Source of the DNA: DASQVO01 sp035640715
GTDB lineage: Bacteria > Actinomycetota > Actinomycetes > Streptosporangiales > Streptosporangiaceae
NCBI GenBank assembly: GCA_035640715.1
Contig: DASQVO010000485.1
Location: forward strand, 1 to 8,591
DNA: 8,591 nucleotides
Direction of reading: 5' to 3'
A program made the position numbers and the translations under genes. The notes under the pieces were generated by a model. The model made no database searches and was not told where the DNA came from. It saw only the letters and a list, made by a program, of their open reading frames with translations. Below, piece after piece: positions 1 through 6,226 of the stretch; positions within the stretch are counted from its first letter, which is position 1, and every line of letters begins with the position of its first letter.

Positions 1-1
1 C

Positions 2-1180
2 CAGCTCAGCCAGCACGAGAACGACCTCACCGACCTCGGGGCCGCGATCACGGAGAACGAGAAGCAGCAGGGCGTGCTGGCCGAGCAGCGGCAGGCCGCG
101 CTGGACGAGGCCGAGGCGGCCGTGCGGCGCGCCGCCGGCTACCGGGAATCGCTGCTCAGCCAGCTCGGCGGCGCCCCGGACCTGGACACCGCCCTCGCGG
201 CGGCGCGGGAGGCGGCCACGGCGCTCTCGGCCGCCGCCGCCGCGACCGAGACGACGGCCGCCGCCGCCCGCGACGCCGAACAGGCCGGCCGGGATGCCGG
301 ACGGGCCGCGGCCGAGGCAGGGTTCGCCGACGTGGCCTCGGCCCGGACAGCGATACGGACGCCGGAGTGGCGGGCCACCGCGCAGGAGGAGATCAGCGCC
401 TACGAGCAGGAGACCGCCGCCGTCGGCAGCCAGCTCGCCGATCCGGAGCTCGACGTGCCGCTCGACCCGCCCGCCGACGTGACCGGCGCGGAGGAGAGGG
501 TCACCCGGGCCAGGAACGCCTACGACGAGGCCGTCAGCGGCCACGGCCGCGCCAGCGACAAGGCGGCCACGCTGGCCGGGCTGGTGCCGGAGTTCACCAC
601 CCGGCTCACCGGGATCGAGCCGCTGCGCGAGCGCGCGGAACAGGCGCGCCACCTCGCGGACCTGGCGGCCGGCCTGGGCGCGAACACGCTGAAGATGACG
701 CTGTCCTCCTTCGTCCTGGCCGCGCGGCTCGAAGAGGTCGCGGAAGCGGCCAGCCAGCGCCTGCTGCGGATGACCGCGGGCCGCTACTCGCTCGCCCATA
801 CCGACGCCCGGCGGGGCGCCGGCCGCTCCGGGCTGGGCTTGCTCGCCTGCGACGCGTGGACCGGCCAGGAACGTGACACCAGCACCCTCTCAGGCGGTGA
901 GACGTTCCTGGCCAGCCTCGCCCTCGCCCTCGGGCTCGCGGACGTCGTCACTGCCGAGGCCGCGGGCGTCACGATCGAGGCGCTGTTCGTGGACGAGGGG
1001 TTCGGCAGCCTGGACGAGGAGACCCTGGACGAGGTGATGAGCGTCCTCGACGGGCTGCGGGAAGGCGGCCGGATGGTGGGCATCGTCAGCCACGTCAGCG
1101 AGCTGCGTCAGCGGATCCCCGCGCAGGTTCACGTACGGAAGGGCCGCAACGGCAGCAGCGTGGAGCTGGTCACTGCGTAG
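2..1180 (+). CDS. sbcC: SbcC-like exonuclease subunit (SMC/Rad50-type ATPase), C-terminal part
   Basis: This is the C-terminal ~392 codons of an SbcC/Rad50-type ATPase; the frame is open from the window edge, so the start and the Walker A lobe lie upstream. In the known family, SbcC pairs with the SbcD nuclease to cut hairpins and process double-strand breaks in the cytoplasm. The sequence shows a long Ala/Glu/Arg-rich heptad-like stretch (about 2-640), the second half of the coiled coil. The C-terminal ATPase lobe follows, with FVLAARLEEVAEAA (about 710-751), the ABC signature LSGGE at 887-901, Walker B plus D-loop LFVDEGFGSLD at 983-1015 (catalytic Glu after Asp) and an H-loop His at 1091-1093. 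All expected C-lobe motifs are present and there is no break. sbcD would be expected upstream, out of view. The gene's last 11 bases overlap the convergent oxidoreductase gene. A generic SMC-like protein is the only alternative, and the motif set fits SbcC better. Confidence 0.93.
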   Translation, partial: QLSQHENDLTDLGAAITENEKQQGVLAEQRQAALDEAEAAVRRAAGYRESLLSQLGGAPDLDTALAAAREAATALSAAAAATETTAAAARDAEQAGRDAGRAAAEAGFADVASARTAIRTPEWRATAQEEISAYEQETAAVGSQLADPELDVPLDPPADVTGAEERVTRARNAYDEAVSGHGRASDKAATLAGLVPEFTTRLTGIEPLRERAEQARHLADLAAGLGANTLKMTLSSFVLAARLEEVAEAASQRLLRMTAGRYSLAHTDARRGAGRSGLGLLACDAWTGQERDTSTLSGGETFLASLALALGLADVVTAEAAGVTIEALFVDEGFGSLDEETLDEVMSVLDGLREGGRMVGIVSHVSELRQRIPAQVHVRKGRNGSSVELVTA

Positions 1181-2072
1181 CCGCGCCATTGAAGCTCGCG
1201 AAATAGGCCGCGGCCATGTCCTCCTCGCCATGGCCGAGCGCGGCCGCCCGGCGGAAGCGCTCCCGCACCGCCGGCGCCACGTCCAGGTGCAGGCCCGCCG
1301 CTTCGGCGGCCTCCACGATCAGGCCCGCGTCCTTGCCGGCCAGCGCGACGCTGAAACTCGGCGTGAAATCGTCGCTGAGGATCGCACGCGCTTTCACGTG
1401 CAGGTACGGGCAGTCAAGCGCCCCGCCCGACATGGCCTCGAGGAAGGCCTCCGGGGCGACGCCGAGGCCGCGGGCGAGCGCCACCGCTTCGCCGACAGCG
1501 TTCGTGAGCGCCAGCACCCAGCTGTTGGCGACCAGCTTCAGGCGGGTGGCCGCGCCCACCTCGGGCAGCCACACGGTCTTCTGCCCGATCGCTTCGAAAA
1601 CCGGCCGGACCCGCTCGCGGATACTTTCGCTGGCTTCCCCGGGTCCTGCCGCGAACACGATGAGCTGCCCCTGCTCGGCCGGCTGGCGGGTGCCGAGCAC
1701 CGGCGCGTCGAGGAACACAATGCCGCGGTCCCGCGCGAACTCGGCCAGTTCCTCCAGCCAGCTCGTGCCGACCGTGCTCGTCTGGGCCCAGATCTGGCCG
1801 GGGGTGAACCCGGGCACCGCGGCCGTCATCGCGTCGAGGACCGCCGGGCCGTCGGCCAGCATCGTGACGATGATGTCCGCGCCGCGGACGGCCTCGGCCG
1901 GGCTGCCGCACACGATCGCGCCGTCGGCCTCCAGTGGTTCCGCCCGGTCGAGGGTGCGGTTCCAGACCCGCAACGGCATCCCGGCACGCAGCATGCTCCT
2001 GGCCATCCCGGCTCCCATGATCCCGGTGCCGAGCAGCGCAACCGACGGCGCTGACGTGACCTGTTCTGTCAT
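1170..2072 (-). CDS. NAD(P)-dependent beta-hydroxyacid dehydrogenase-like oxidoreductase (HIBADH / 6PGDH-NAD-binding family)
   Basis: This 300-residue protein has the usual length and layout of the 3-hydroxyisobutyrate dehydrogenase / tartronate-semialdehyde reductase superfamily, which interconverts beta-hydroxyacids and their carbonyl forms in the cytoplasm. Residues 11-28 form the Rossmann start with GTGIMG (15-20). NRT at 38-40, after the second beta strand, suggests NADP(H) preference (inference). The substrate-loop motif, usually DAPVSGG, reads DAPVLGT (122-128). The catalytic-type segment RLKLVANS places Lys179 and Asn183, and AGKDAGL (245-251) is the C-terminal helical-domain Lys-Asp motif. 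The ATG at 2072 is supported by AAGGAAGG at 2083-2090 on the minus strand. The 3' end overlaps the convergent sbcC by 11 bp, and the gene is divergent from the hydrolase. Substrate is unknown; imine reductase or glyoxylate/succinic-semialdehyde reductase activity is possible. Confidence 0.9.
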   Translation of the reverse strand: MTEQVTSAPSVALLGTGIMGAGMARSMLRAGMPLRVWNRTLDRAEPLEADGAIVCGSPAEAVRGADIIVTMLADGPAVLDAMTAAVPGFTPGQIWAQTSTVGTSWLEELAEFARDRGIVFLDAPVLGTRQPAEQGQLIVFAAGPGEASESIRERVRPVFEAIGQKTVWLPEVGAATRLKLVANSWVLALTNAVGEAVALARGLGVAPEAFLEAMSGGALDCPYLHVKARAILSDDFTPSFSVALAGKDAGLIVEAAEAAGLHLDVAPAVRERFRRAAALGHGEEDMAAAYFASFNGAATQ

Positions 2073-2082
2073 CGCTTACCAA

Positions 2083-2090
2083 CCTTCCTT
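2083..2090 (-). promoter_or_regulatory. Ribosome binding site of the HIBADH-like oxidoreductase
   Basis: The minus strand reads AAGGAAGG, 10 bases before the ATG at 2072. A second purine block, AGGAG (2092-2096), lies farther out at 19 bases. The nearer block supports the chosen start. Confidence 0.6.
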
Positions 2091-2200
2091 TCTCCTGAGG
2101 TCACCGGGAACGCATTCAACCATCCGCGCGAGCCCCTCCCTTGCCCGCAGGCCACAGTCATGAGCCGCGCCCGATGGCCCGCTGTTACGGTATCGCTACA

Positions 2201-2211
2201 GGTTTGAAACC
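2201..2211. repeat. Short palindrome in the divergent intergenic region
   Basis: GGTTTGAAACC is a perfect 5-bp-arm palindrome around one central base. It lies in the ~167-base spacer between the divergent oxidoreductase and hydrolase genes, 29 bases before the hydrolase ATG. The position would suit an operator, but the arms are short enough to occur by chance. I could not place a convincing -35/-10 pair for either gene here. Confidence 0.25.
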
Positions 2212-2239
2212 AATGCGAGACACGACGCACTATGGGGGA

Positions 2240-3070
2240 ATGCGCATCCGATTGATGGCGCGCCTGGCCGGGCTCAGTCCGCGCCGGCGCGTTCTCGCCG
2301 CCCTGGTGGCGCTGATCGCCGTCGCGGTCGCCGCCTTCGGCGGTGTCCGCCTCAGCCAGGCCGCCGATAACCCCGTGCCCACCTACTCCGCGGCCCCCAA
2401 GCCCAGTTATGTCCTGCTCGTCCCCGGCTACGGCGGGAGCACGACAGCTCTCGATCAGCTCGCGGCGCGGATCCGGGCCACCGGCCGGACCGTCACCGTT
2501 GTCCACCTCCCCGGCAACGGTACCGGGGACCTGGCGGTGCAGGCCCAGACGCTGAACGGCTACGTTAACCAGGCGTTCCAGGCTGGCTCGGGCCCGGTCA
2601 CGGTGATCGGCTACTCCGCCGGCGGAGTTGTGGCGTGGCTGTGGGATGTCAACTACGGGGGAGCGACCAGGGCCCGGCAGATCATCACCCTGGGCTCCCC
2701 GCTGCACGGCACCAACCTCGCGGCTCTCGGCGCGGCGTTCGTCCCCGGGGAATGCCCGGTGGCGTGCCAGCAGCTGGTGCCCGGCAGCGGCCTGCTCAGC
2801 CTGCTGCAGCGCTCCCCGGCAGCCGACCGGCCACCGTGGCTGTCGATGTGGACCACCAACGACCAGGTGGTGCAGCCGCCCGATTCGGCCCAGCTGCCAG
2901 GCGCAGTCAACGTTCCCCTTCAGTCCGTCTGCCCGGGCGCGGTGATCCAGCACGGGCAGCTGCCGACGAATCCCCTGGTCACCGGGGTCGTGCTGCGGTC
3001 GCTGGGCAAAAAGCCGCTTGAGCCGCCGGGGAAAGGCCAGTGCCAGTCGCTGGAAGCACTGGGTAGCTGA
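2240..3070 (+). CDS. Secreted lipase/esterase-like alpha/beta hydrolase
   Basis: This is a 276-residue exported serine hydrolase resembling actinomycete secreted triacylglycerol lipases/esterases. Residues 1-17 are basic (RRR at 15-17), 18-34 are hydrophobic, and a signal-peptidase I site probably follows Ser-Gln-Ala (39-41). The mature fold begins with VLLVPGYGG (58-66, oxyanion-hole loop). The nucleophile elbow GYSAGG puts Ser126 at its centre, and TLGSPLHGT (150-158) is the usual lipase strand-loop. Asp208 (TTNDQVV) and His238 (IQHGQ) complete the likely triad. Cysteines 172, 176, 231 and 268 could form two disulfides, as expected outside the cell. The frame is open upstream to an ATG at 2141. 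I chose the ATG at 2240 because it gives a normal signal peptide, although its G-run (2234-2238) sits too close for a good ribosome site; the ATG at 2255 is possible. Substrate is inferred only; a lipase, esterase or PHB-depolymerase-like role is possible. Confidence 0.87.
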   Translation: MRIRLMARLAGLSPRRRVLAALVALIAVAVAAFGGVRLSQAADNPVPTYSAAPKPSYVLLVPGYGGSTTALDQLAARIRATGRTVTVVHLPGNGTGDLAVQAQTLNGYVNQAFQAGSGPVTVIGYSAGGVVAWLWDVNYGGATRARQIITLGSPLHGTNLAALGAAFVPGECPVACQQLVPGSGLLSLLQRSPAADRPPWLSMWTTNDQVVQPPDSAQLPGAVNVPLQSVCPGAVIQHGQLPTNPLVTGVVLRSLGKKPLEPPGKGQCQSLEALGS

Positions 3071-3124
3071 CCGGCCCGGATACCCCTGGTCCGCAGTAGG
3101 AACAATTAACTGTCGCCGTGCGCC

Positions 3125-3447
3125 TCAGATCGGCCTGGGAACGGTCCCATCTGGGTCGTTGATGACATCCATACCGGCGTGCGCAGGGTCCTCCGGTCTC
3201 GTCAGGTAAGCATCGAGCACAGGAACGGCGAGTATCTCGTTGATACAGGCTGCAGATCCGGCGATGTAAGCCCAGTCGAGGTCGGGAAGAAGATGCGGGC
3301 GTACGCTTCGAATCCCTCGGGCACCATTGCCCGGACGTCAGACCAGTCACCGAAGAGCAGTGGTTCGATCCATGCTGCTGGGGTCAGGTCGCTTTGGATG
3401 ACGAGTTCAGTCCCGCGTGACGGGTCCAGGTGTGAGTGTCGCGCCAC
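3125..3447 (-). pseudogene. Remnant of an actinobacterial conserved hypothetical gene, middle deleted and frame shifted
   Basis: Two minus-strand frames hold pieces of what looks like one protein. From 3447 down to about 3283 the frame encodes LTPAAWIEPLLFGDWSDV then MVPEGFEAYARIFFP, which resembles the N-terminus of a conserved actinobacterial protein I know only as hypothetical. At about 3283 similarity passes to another frame, encoding DLDWAYIAGSAACINEIL, then AVPVLDAYLTRPEDPAHAG and MDVINDPDGTVPRPI, ending at a TGA at 3125-3127. This resembles the same family's C-terminal tail. The expected middle is absent, so an internal deletion left the ends touching and out of frame. The upstream limit is uncertain: the GTG at 3447 has no good ribosome site. 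Family membership is from memory and needs a search. Confidence 0.65.
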
Positions 3448-3750
3448 TCCTCATACTCGTATCCGGACATCGTTGATCCGGCCGCCAGGAACGGGGCCGA
3501 TGCCTCGGTAGCGCGACCGGTGAAAGCGCATGACGACAAGGTACCGCTGCCGCGGCGGCTCTTGCGTGTCGGCGCAGGTCGCCCGGGGCGAGGCGGCCGA
3601 ACGCTGTGGCGGCGATTCCGACGGCTAAGGACCGCGAGCCGGGCTGCTTGCCGAGGTGACTTTAGCCCGTGTTCGACGTGACCAACGACCGCTGCGTGCC
3701 AGTCCCGCCCTCGCACAGCGTCGTAAGTGAGAGACAGGGATGGCCGATCG

Positions 3751-3790
3751 GGACCACGGTCCTCCGGCAGGCGGTCTCTGATCGTGGTCC
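3751..3790. repeat. 8-bp inverted repeat with nested palindrome upstream of the G1 peptidase
   Basis: GGACCACG (3751-3758) and CGTGGTCC (3783-3790) are perfect complements separated by 24 bases. The left arm also overlaps the palindrome GGACC-AC-GGTCC (3751-3762), and GAGAC (3731-3735) can pair with GTCTC (3774-3778). It could be an operator or leader structure; chance cannot be excluded. Confidence 0.35.
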
Positions 3791-3812
3791 TCACCACCCA
3801 GTCCCAAAGCCC

Positions 3813-3838
3813 GCCTCAGGCCTTCGTCGACCTGAGGC
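3813..3838 (+). promoter_or_regulatory. Leader hairpin just upstream of the G1 peptidase ribosome site
   Basis: GCCTCAGG (3813-3820) and CCTGAGGC (3831-3838) form a perfect 8-bp stem with a 10-base loop, ending 7 bases before the GGGAAGGGA ribosome site (3846-3854). If it is within the transcript it could influence translation or transcript stability. It could also be a terminator for rightward transcription arriving from upstream. There is no U-tract. Confidence 0.4.
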
Positions 3839-3859
3839 CCCCATTGGGAAGGGATAGTC

Positions 3860-4633
3860 ATGAGGAGAATACTCAAGATCGCAGCCGCCGCAGCGGTGGT
3901 GCTGCCACTCACCTTGGCCGCCCCGGCGGCCTCCGCGTCCACCCACGGCGCCCGCGCGCCCGCCGCCACTTGCGGGGGGGTGGCGGCCCTCGTCTGGCAC
4001 GGAAAATGCGTCTCGGCGAACTGGGCCGGTTACCTGGCTATAGGCCACGGCTCCTACAACACGGTGAAAGCAGGGTGGACTCAGCCAGCGACACCGTCCT
4101 CCGCAGGAGGCCGCTATTCCGTCACCTCTATCTGGGTCGGCATCGGCGGGGGCAGGCAGGGCGACACCATTCCTGTCCAGGTTGGCACGTTGATGACCAA
4201 TGGCAGCCTCGCGAGGAACCTCCACGGCCACCCGCTCTACAGTGCCTTTTATGAGACGCCCGCGACCAGCGGCGCGGTCACTATCAGCGGCTTCACAGTG
4301 AGAGCTGGTGACGACATGGCCGCAGAAGTGGAATACCTGAACGGCAGCTTCCAGATGTTCCTCTGGGACTACACGTCGGGGTCCCACTGGAGTTCGGGGA
4401 ACATTCAGGGTAACTACTCACGTGACACGGCCGAGGTCATCGTTGAGGCGCCGGCGAACGTGTCCGGCCTTTACGACCTGGCTCCATTCGGCAGCGTTCA
4501 ATTCAACGATGTAAACCTGGGGCAGATGTACGCTCTCACGATGATGCGCGGAAGCGAGCACCGGACGCTCATCTCGGTGTCACGACCCAGCGGTTGCTGC
4601 AGTTTCACCGCTACATACCACTACTCAAGCTAA
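3860..4633 (+). CDS. Secreted G1-family glutamic endopeptidase (eqolisin-like)
   Basis: This 257-residue exported protein looks like a bacterial member of peptidase family G1 (scytalidoglutamic peptidase/eqolisin), acid-acting endopeptidases that use a Gln-Glu catalytic dyad. A signal peptide covers 1-26 (basic MRRILK, hydrophobic core, Ala-Ser-Ala cleavage site). The mature part has SANWAGY (52-58), IWVGIGG (91-97) and TIPVQVGT (103-110), whose Gln107 aligns by motif with the catalytic Gln. YETP (131-134) replaces the fungal YEWYP. TAEVIVEAP (190-198) contains Glu192 as the likely catalytic Glu. Cysteines 38/50 and 246/247 could form disulfides. There is little room for a long propeptide, unlike fungal enzymes (inference from length). 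GGGAAGGGA at 3846-3854, five bases before the ATG, fixes the start. No export or protease partner lies beside it. Family assignment is confident; activity and pH range are inferred. Confidence 0.88.
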   Translation: MRRILKIAAAAAVVLPLTLAAPAASASTHGARAPAATCGGVAALVWHGKCVSANWAGYLAIGHGSYNTVKAGWTQPATPSSAGGRYSVTSIWVGIGGGRQGDTIPVQVGTLMTNGSLARNLHGHPLYSAFYETPATSGAVTISGFTVRAGDDMAAEVEYLNGSFQMFLWDYTSGSHWSSGNIQGNYSRDTAEVIVEAPANVSGLYDLAPFGSVQFNDVNLGQMYALTMMRGSEHRTLISVSRPSGCCSFTATYHYSS

Positions 4634-4749
4634 ACGGGAAGACGAAAGAGGTCGTCAGCGAAGGTACACAGCTTCTTACCCAACGGGTACCCCGACCGCA
4701 CTAAGCCGCACCACATCGGCCGCGCTTCCCGCTAGGGAGCGTCGAGCCC

Positions 4750-4754
4750 GGAGG
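4750..4754 (+). promoter_or_regulatory. Ribosome binding site deciding the GTG start of the MDR oxidoreductase
   Basis: GGAGG lies nine bases before the GTG at 4764. No in-frame ATG suits the fold, because the first beta strand (HRFHEYG) begins immediately after the GTG. This site therefore determines the start. The preceding 116 bases (4634-4749) hold only weak 4-5-bp hairpins. Confidence 0.7.
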
Positions 4755-4763
4755 CCAGCCCCG

Positions 4764-5693
4764 GTGTCACACCGGTTCCACGAGTACGGCGAACCCGGCG
4801 ACGTCCTGCACCTGGAAACCGCGCCCGTGCCCGATCCGGGCCCCGACCGCATTCGCATCGTCGTGCACGCGTGCGGACTGGCCCCGGCCGACTGGGCTCT
4901 GTGCCGGGGCCTGTTCCCCGGGCAGCTGCCCCGGGGTATCGGGTGCGATGTCTCCGGCACCGTCGACGCCGTCGGCGACGGCGTCACCGACGTCGCCATC
5001 GGCGATCTCGTCTTCGGCACCGCCGACTGGGCCAACTGCTCGTCCGCAGGCGCATCGGACCGCGCGATCATGGATCACTGGTTCGCCGTTCCCGCGGGCC
5101 TCGACCTCACGCAGGCCGCGGCCCTGCCGATGGCCCTCGATACCGCCTACTGGCACCTCGCGCGGCTCGGCCTCTCGGCGGACCAGACGATCCTCATCCA
5201 CGGCGCCGGAAGCACCGTCGGCTTCGCGGCGGTGCAGATCGCACTCATCCGGGGGGCGCGGGTGATCGCCACCGCCGGAGACACCTACGCCCAACGGCTG
5301 CGTGACCTCGGAGCCACCGTGACCGCCTACGGAGACGGCATGGTGCAGCGGGTCAAGGCCATCAGCGACGGTCCGATCCACCTCGTCCTCGACACCGCCC
5401 CCGTCGGCGGCGCCCTGCCCGACCTCGTCGAGATCGCAGACGGCGATCCCAAGCGCGTCCTCACCATCTCCGACTTCGAAGCCGCACAAGAGCTCGGCGT
5501 CCGCGACAGCTTCCACGAGGACCCCACGACGCGGAGCGAGCGCTTTGACGCCTTCCCCGAGTTCGCGCAGCTCGCCGCCGACGGCCGGTTCACGGTGCCG
5601 ATCGCCCGGACCTTCCCCCTGGAGGACTGGCGGACGGCGCTTGAGATCAGCCTCACCGGCCACCCCCGCGGCAAGCTCCTGCTGCTGCCCTAA
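4764..5693 (+). CDS. Zinc-independent quinone oxidoreductase-like MDR family protein
   Basis: This is a 309-residue medium-chain dehydrogenase/reductase of the NADPH:quinone reductase type, a cytosolic enzyme class that reduces quinones or enones. The N-terminal GroES-like domain starts at HRFHEYGEPGDVLHL and includes ACGLAPADW (36-44), GIGCDVSGTVDAVGDGV (58-74) and GDLVFG (80-85). The Rossmann domain carries HGAGSTVGFAAVQIA (146-160) as the NADP-binding Gly motif, LGATVTAYG (182-190) and LVLDTAPVGG (207-216). It closes with HPRGKLLLLP, the usual C-terminal strand. The four-Cys structural zinc lobe of alcohol dehydrogenases is absent, so it should be zinc-free. The GTG start is set by GGAGG at 4750-4754. 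It lies 130 bases after the peptidase and probably has its own promoter, though I cannot identify one. A strong hairpin follows the stop. Substrate unknown. Confidence 0.92.
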   Translation: MSHRFHEYGEPGDVLHLETAPVPDPGPDRIRIVVHACGLAPADWALCRGLFPGQLPRGIGCDVSGTVDAVGDGVTDVAIGDLVFGTADWANCSSAGASDRAIMDHWFAVPAGLDLTQAAALPMALDTAYWHLARLGLSADQTILIHGAGSTVGFAAVQIALIRGARVIATAGDTYAQRLRDLGATVTAYGDGMVQRVKAISDGPIHLVLDTAPVGGALPDLVEIADGDPKRVLTISDFEAAQELGVRDSFHEDPTTRSERFDAFPEFAQLAADGRFTVPIARTFPLEDWRTALEISLTGHPRGKLLLLP

Positions 5694-5700
5694 AGCCCAG

Positions 5701-5733
5701 CAGCCGGGGCCCGGCATTCCCGGGTCCCGGCTG
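5701..5733 (+). terminator. Hairpin terminator after the MDR oxidoreductase
   Basis: CAGCCGGGGCCCGG (5701-5714) pairs with CCGGGTCCCGGCTG (5720-5733), giving 14 bp with one G-U wobble and a 5-base loop. It starts 7 bases after the stop codon. No U-tract follows, as is common for actinobacterial terminators. Its right arm shares six bases (5728-5733) with the next inverted repeat. Confidence 0.75.
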
Positions 5734-5793
5734 GTCTTCGGCCGGATCTCTCGGTGCCAGCGCGGCGCGCCGCATCCGGCCGAAGACCAGCCG
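5728..5793. repeat. Perfect 20-bp inverted repeat overlapping the terminator
   Basis: CGGCTGGTCTTCGGCCGGAT (5728-5747) is the exact reverse complement of 5774-5793, with a 26-base spacer. The spacer's right half is itself a perfect 12-bp palindrome, GCGGCGCGCCGC (5762-5773). Sharing 5728-5733 with the preceding hairpin, the two cannot be fully folded together. It may be a second (bidirectional) terminator, an alternative-fold switch, or the remnant of a small palindromic element. No coding is seen across it. Confidence 0.7.
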
Positions 5794-6144
5794 ACCGCCG
5801 CCTCCGGCGCGGTCACAAACGAGCACCGCGCTCGACTGACGCAAATCGCTCCCGACGTGGTCGAGCCAGCCGCCGTCAGGTCCAAAAACTCCGTTCTACG
5901 AACACAAGGAACTCACACGCGCTCGCGTACGACAGCGCTCGCCCCATCCGGCGGCCCAGTTTTAAATAGACCTGAAATGCCCGGTTTTCGAGATAGGCGC
6001 CAACCTTGGGTGACGGTCTTCAGTCGACCCAAAGGTTTCCGGCAACCCGCTGACCTGCGAAAGCATGCTAGTGAGCAACTTTGGCCGTTGTCAGCAGGAA
6101 CGTTGTCGCCAGCGGATACAACGATCGTTCGAAGAGATGCACTG
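5794..6144. other. Non-coding stretch, locally AT-richer
   Basis: About 350 bases without a supportable gene. From about 5880 to 6130 the composition is visibly less GC-rich than the flanking genes (for example TTTTAAATA near 5960). It contains TTGGGT/ACCCAA (6006-6011 / 6027-6032), a repeated CGTTGTC (6086-6092 and 6101-6107), and a 10-bp perfect palindrome AACGATCGTT (6120-6129). Open frames on both strands here have no recognisable domain. It could hold a small RNA or old foreign DNA; nothing proves either. Confidence 0.4.
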
Positions 6145-6181
6145 ACCCGTGCCATGCCCGCTAAGGGGGCATGGCGCGGGT
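6145..6181 (-). terminator. Hairpin terminator of the minus-strand anchored protein gene
   Basis: ACCCGTGCCATGCCC (6145-6159) pairs with GGGCATGGCGCGGGT (6167-6181): 15 pairs with one non-Watson-Crick position and a 7-base loop. It lies about 45 bases past the stop codon of the minus-strand gene ending at 6227. It has no T-tract on either side and could work in both directions. Confidence 0.7.
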
Positions 6182-6226
6182 GGCTGCGACGTTCCCGCAC
6201 CGAGACGGGCCATCGGGGATGTGAAC

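Larger units (their letters stand above)
3448..3859. other. Intergenic region before the G1 peptidase, with a structured leader
   Basis: I see no supportable gene in these ~410 bases. Overlapping open frames exist on both strands but are Arg/Pro-rich and look like GC-driven artefacts. The right end carries inverted repeats at 3751-3790 and 3813-3838, followed by the ribosome site of the peptidase. The left part may contain the lost promoter of the decayed gene at 3125-3447. Confidence 0.5.

Noticed and set aside
1216..2163. Long + strand open frames (315 and 274 codons) opposite the HIBADH-like gene
   Set aside because: They lie antisense to a gene with clear family motifs and a ribosome site. 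Their products are Ala/Ser/Arg-rich without any domain, as expected for the complement of GC-rich coding DNA.
2069..2953. 294-codon minus-strand open frame across the hydrolase gene
   Set aside because: It is antisense to a hydrolase with signal peptide and catalytic triad. The product is Gly/Arg/Asp-rich and shows no domain.
3384..3797. 137-codon minus-strand open frame upstream of the decayed gene
   Set aside because: The product is Arg/Ser/Pro-rich without a domain. It overlaps the pseudogene's N-terminus in another frame and has no ribosome site.
4767..5885. 372-codon minus-strand open frame over the MDR gene
   Set aside because: It is antisense to an unmistakable MDR enzyme. The Gly/Glu/Val-rich composition is a shadow effect, and its extension past 5693 crosses the terminator hairpins.
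5913..6200. 95-codon minus-strand open frame in the AT-richer block
   Set aside because: It has no ribosome site, no recognisable domain, and its 5' end lies inside the hairpin at 6145-6181. It is downstream of another gene's terminator without a promoter.
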